Shown here: piece after piece, positions 6,091-7,748 of the stretch | How the letters are laid out: each line of letters starts with the position of its first letter | Numbering within the stretch: position 1 is the first letter of the stretch | Assembly: GCA_016217775.1 (NCBI GenBank) | Contig: JACRGG010000010.1 | Location: 1 to 7,748, forward strand | Origin: Microcaldota archaeon | GTDB taxonomy: Archaea; Micrarchaeota; Micrarchaeia; Norongarragalinales; UBA97 | Direction of reading: 5' to 3' | DNA: 7,748 nucleotides | Made by a program: the position numbers and the translations under genes | The notes under the pieces: model-generated | The model's database searches: none | Told to the model about the DNA's origin: nothing | Seen by the model: only the letters and a program-made list of their open reading frames with translations

Positions 6091-6864
6091 TTACAAAACT
6101 ATTTTCGAGTCTCCGGGAATCACCGAGAGCATTTCGTCGACATTAATAATGCCCAACCGTTTTTTAATCTCTTGCGCTACCGCGTTTTTCCCGTCGGACC
6201 CGGGAGTCAAGACGATTTTTTTCTCGCCAAACTCCCCCGCGTAATCAGATGGGAATGAAAAGAGCTTTCCGCCCTTGCCCGCCGTCAGCACGAGTTTCAG
6301 CTCGAGGTTCCTAAACCACTGTTTCTTCCCCAATATCATAAACGCGCCCTTGGCGACGAACTCCCCGTGCGAGTACTTGGAAACCTGTGTTTTTGGAACA
6401 GCAAACACGTCACCCGCTTTCAGCCCGGCTTTCCACGCGCTTGAGTAAGACAGCGCGAATTGCGCCGCTTCCTTTCTCGCCTGCTCGCTTGCCTCAACCC
6501 CGTTTTTGATTATCGTCGCGGCCGCGCCGTGAACGTCGGCGTGGAGGAACAAGTCATTATCATCAAAGTACTTGGAAAACAGCAAGTCGTTTTGCTTCGC
6601 GTCTTTCCCCGCGATAACCAATTGCCCGCCGGATGTAGTGAAGTAATGGAATTTCTCGAACCACTCTTTTTCAACGCTTTGCTTCACGCGCACGCTGGCT
6701 GCTTGCAATTGGACTGGCTTTGCCTTCTCCTCGTTCAAGCTAAGCTGCAGGCGCGCGATGGTCTGCAGGATTTTCCCCTGCTTTAGCCTCGCGCTTTTAG
6801 CGGCCTCGAAATAACCCGCCTTGTTTTGAGCAAAGGATTTTTTCGGGTCGAGAACTATCTTCAT
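6091..6864 (-). CDS. Standalone C-terminal half of archaeal RqcH (NFACT coiled coil plus NFACT-R/DUF814)
   Basis: A 257-residue protein matching only the C-terminal half of RqcH/Rqc2/NEMF, which binds 60S/50S subunits carrying stalled peptidyl-tRNA. Residues 1-65 fit the start of the coiled-coil region (LDPKKSFAQNKAGYFEAAK). Residues about 66-180 are the NFACT-R RNA-binding domain: WFEKFHYFTTSGG (68-80), GKDAKQND (86-93), LHADVHGAA (107-115), YSSAWKAG (140-147), GEFVAKGAFMI (167-177). The tail ends in Ile-Pro-Gly-Asp-Ser-Lys-Ile-Val-Leu, resembling the C-terminus of full-length archaeal RqcH. The NFACT-N and helix-hairpin-helix parts are absent, so the tRNA-contacting residues needed for tailing are missing here. 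The ATG at 6864 is preceded by a GAGG about 10 bases away and starts at the family-like MKIVLD. An ATG at 6894 would add ten charged residues and overlap topA as ATGA. Confidence 0.88.
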   Translation of the reverse strand: MKIVLDPKKSFAQNKAGYFEAAKSARLKQGKILQTIARLQLSLNEEKAKPVQLQAASVRVKQSVEKEWFEKFHYFTTSGGQLVIAGKDAKQNDLLFSKYFDDNDLFLHADVHGAAATIIKNGVEASEQARKEAAQFALSYSSAWKAGLKAGDVFAVPKTQVSKYSHGEFVAKGAFMILGKKQWFRNLELKLVLTAGKGGKLFSFPSDYAGEFGEKKIVLTPGSDGKNAVAQEIKKRLGIINVDEMLSVIPGDSKIVL

Positions 6865-6892
6865 TTCTTTTCTTCCTCTTTCATTTCTTTTC
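6860..6892. repeat. 13-base direct repeat around the RqcH-half start
   Basis: The plus-strand sequence TTCATTTCTTTTC occurs exactly at 6860-6872 and again at 6880-6892, a period of 20 bases. On the coding strand this is a purine-rich GAAAAGAAATGAA. One copy contains the preferred ATG at 6864; the ATG in the other copy (6884) is out of frame and would stop after seven codons. It could be a local duplication or simple-sequence drift in a short spacer. Confidence 0.7.
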
Positions 6893-7748
6893 ATACTCCT
6901 TTCTTGGAATAATTAGTATTAGCCCACGTTTTTTTAGTCTCGCACGCGGGGTCCATGCACATATTCCACGGACGCTTGTCCTTTCGAATGACCGTAATTA
7001 TCGGAGTGCCGCACTTTTCGCACGCCTTATCCGATGGCTTTATCAGCGCGTCGCGCGGCAATGGGTAAGTCTGCTTGCAGTTTGGGTACGCGGTGCACCC
7101 AACGAATTGGCCGAACTTGCTTCGCTTAATTGCTAACTGCCCGTTGCCGCACTTGCATCCGCCTAGCGTGCTTTCAACCCGCCTAGTCTCGTTAGCCGCC
7201 GCCTTTAATTTTACACCGATGTCGGATTGCTTTTTGCTAAACTCGGCGAGAACACTCGTTAGAATTTGCTTTCCTTCCTCGACGACCTGCTCCTGCTGCT
7301 TCTTTCCCGATTCGACCAAGCCAAGCTCTTCCTCGAATTTTTTGGTCAGTGTCTCCGACAGGATTTCAGGCACGTTGTGCGCGAGCGCTCCGTGGACGGA
7401 CTGGCCAAAATCAGTGACTTCAATTGATTTCTTGCCCGTAATATAATTTCTGTCGTAGAGAGTCTGGAGAATCTCGGCGCGCGTCGCCTTAGTTCCAATC
7501 CCCAATTCCTCCAGCTTCTTGATAATGCTTGCCTGCGAAAACCTTTTCGGGGGCTGAGTCTGCTTTTCCAGCAACTCGATTTTCTCCGCCGAAACCCCAT
7601 CGCCTTTTTTCCACGCGGGCAGCTGCGTTTCGCTAAAGCGCGCGTATGGGGAAAAAAACTTTATCCAACCCGGCTCAATGGTGCGGCTGCCGGTAGTGAA
7701 AAAAGTTTCTTTGCCCAAGAGCGCCTCTACGCGCATTTTCTCGCGCAC
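6891..7748 (-). CDS. topA: DNA topoisomerase I (type IA), C-terminal 285 residues (5' end beyond window)
   Basis: The frame is open at the window edge, so the true start, the TOPRIM domain and probably the active-site Tyr are outside. What is visible is the end of the type IA core and the zinc-binding tail. The core signature is FSQASIIKKLEELGIGTKAT at 70-89 followed by RAEIL and a Tyr-Asp-Arg-Asn-Tyr-Ile strand. A charged helical stretch follows at about 130-185. Two zinc ribbons come next: Cys198, Cys200, Cys218, Cys224, and Cys243, Cys246, Cys264, Cys269. The enzyme relaxes negatively supercoiled DNA by cutting and passing single strands. No reverse gyrase helicase part is visible, though that region would lie outside the window. 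The TGA at 6891-6893 overlaps a possible start of the RqcH half (ATGA), which suggests an operon. Confidence 0.93.
   Translation of the reverse strand: MREKMRVEALLGKETFFTTGSRTIEPGWIKFFSPYARFSETQLPAWKKGDGVSAEKIELLEKQTQPPKRFSQASIIKKLEELGIGTKATRAEILQTLYDRNYITGKKSIEVTDFGQSVHGALAHNVPEILSETLTKKFEEELGLVESGKKQQEQVVEEGKQILTSVLAEFSKKQSDIGVKLKAAANETRRVESTLGGCKCGNGQLAIKRSKFGQFVGCTAYPNCKQTYPLPRDALIKPSDKACEKCGTPIITVIRKDKRPWNMCMDPACETKKTWANTNYSKKGV

Overview
This window looks like archaeal chromosome. The evidence is an archaeal-type CDC48/VAT AAA+ ATPase with N, D1 and D2 domains, a type IA topoisomerase with C-terminal zinc ribbons, the C-terminal half of an archaeal RqcH/NFACT protein, an archaeal-style M50 membrane protease, and AT-rich TATA-like boxes about 20-38 bases upstream of ATG codons, as in leaderless archaeal transcription. 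Compact spacing and a standalone RqcH half suggest a small-genome (DPANN-type) lineage, possibly Diapherotrites-like. That lineage guess is inference; no rRNA or other marker is present to settle it.

All six genes lie on the minus strand, so transcription runs from high to low coordinates. From the upstream end they are: the C-terminal 285 residues of DNA topoisomerase I (6891-7748, cut by the window edge); a standalone RqcH C-terminal half (6091-6864, possibly starting at 6894 with an ATGA overlap with topA); a large cdc48 gene (2379-6047); a small two-helix membrane protein of unknown function (1891-2328), whose stop overlaps the start of an M50/site-2-type protease (1313-1891, TAATG junction); and the first 418 residues of a protein ending in a PEP-utilising-enzyme mobile (swivelling) domain (1-1256, cut by the window edge). 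Coding density is very high. The three real gaps are only 43-56 bases each, and each holds a plausible TATA-like box.

The most notable object is a 512-residue intein (2925-4460) inside the D2 ATPase domain of CDC48. It lies just after the D2 pore-loop-1 Lys-Trp, between Gly-Glu and Ser. It starts with Ser, ends in His-Asn, is followed by Ser, and carries a two-motif LAGLIDADG homing endonuclease with both acidic residues kept. Removing it leaves a normal 710-residue CDC48.

Functionally, the window mixes protein quality control (CDC48 unfoldase, RqcH half, membrane protease) with DNA topology. RqcH/NEMF and CDC48/p97 act together in eukaryotic ribosome-associated quality control, so their adjacency here, together with the split state of RqcH, deserves attention. 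No RNA genes, CRISPR arrays, insertion sequences or convincing terminators were seen.
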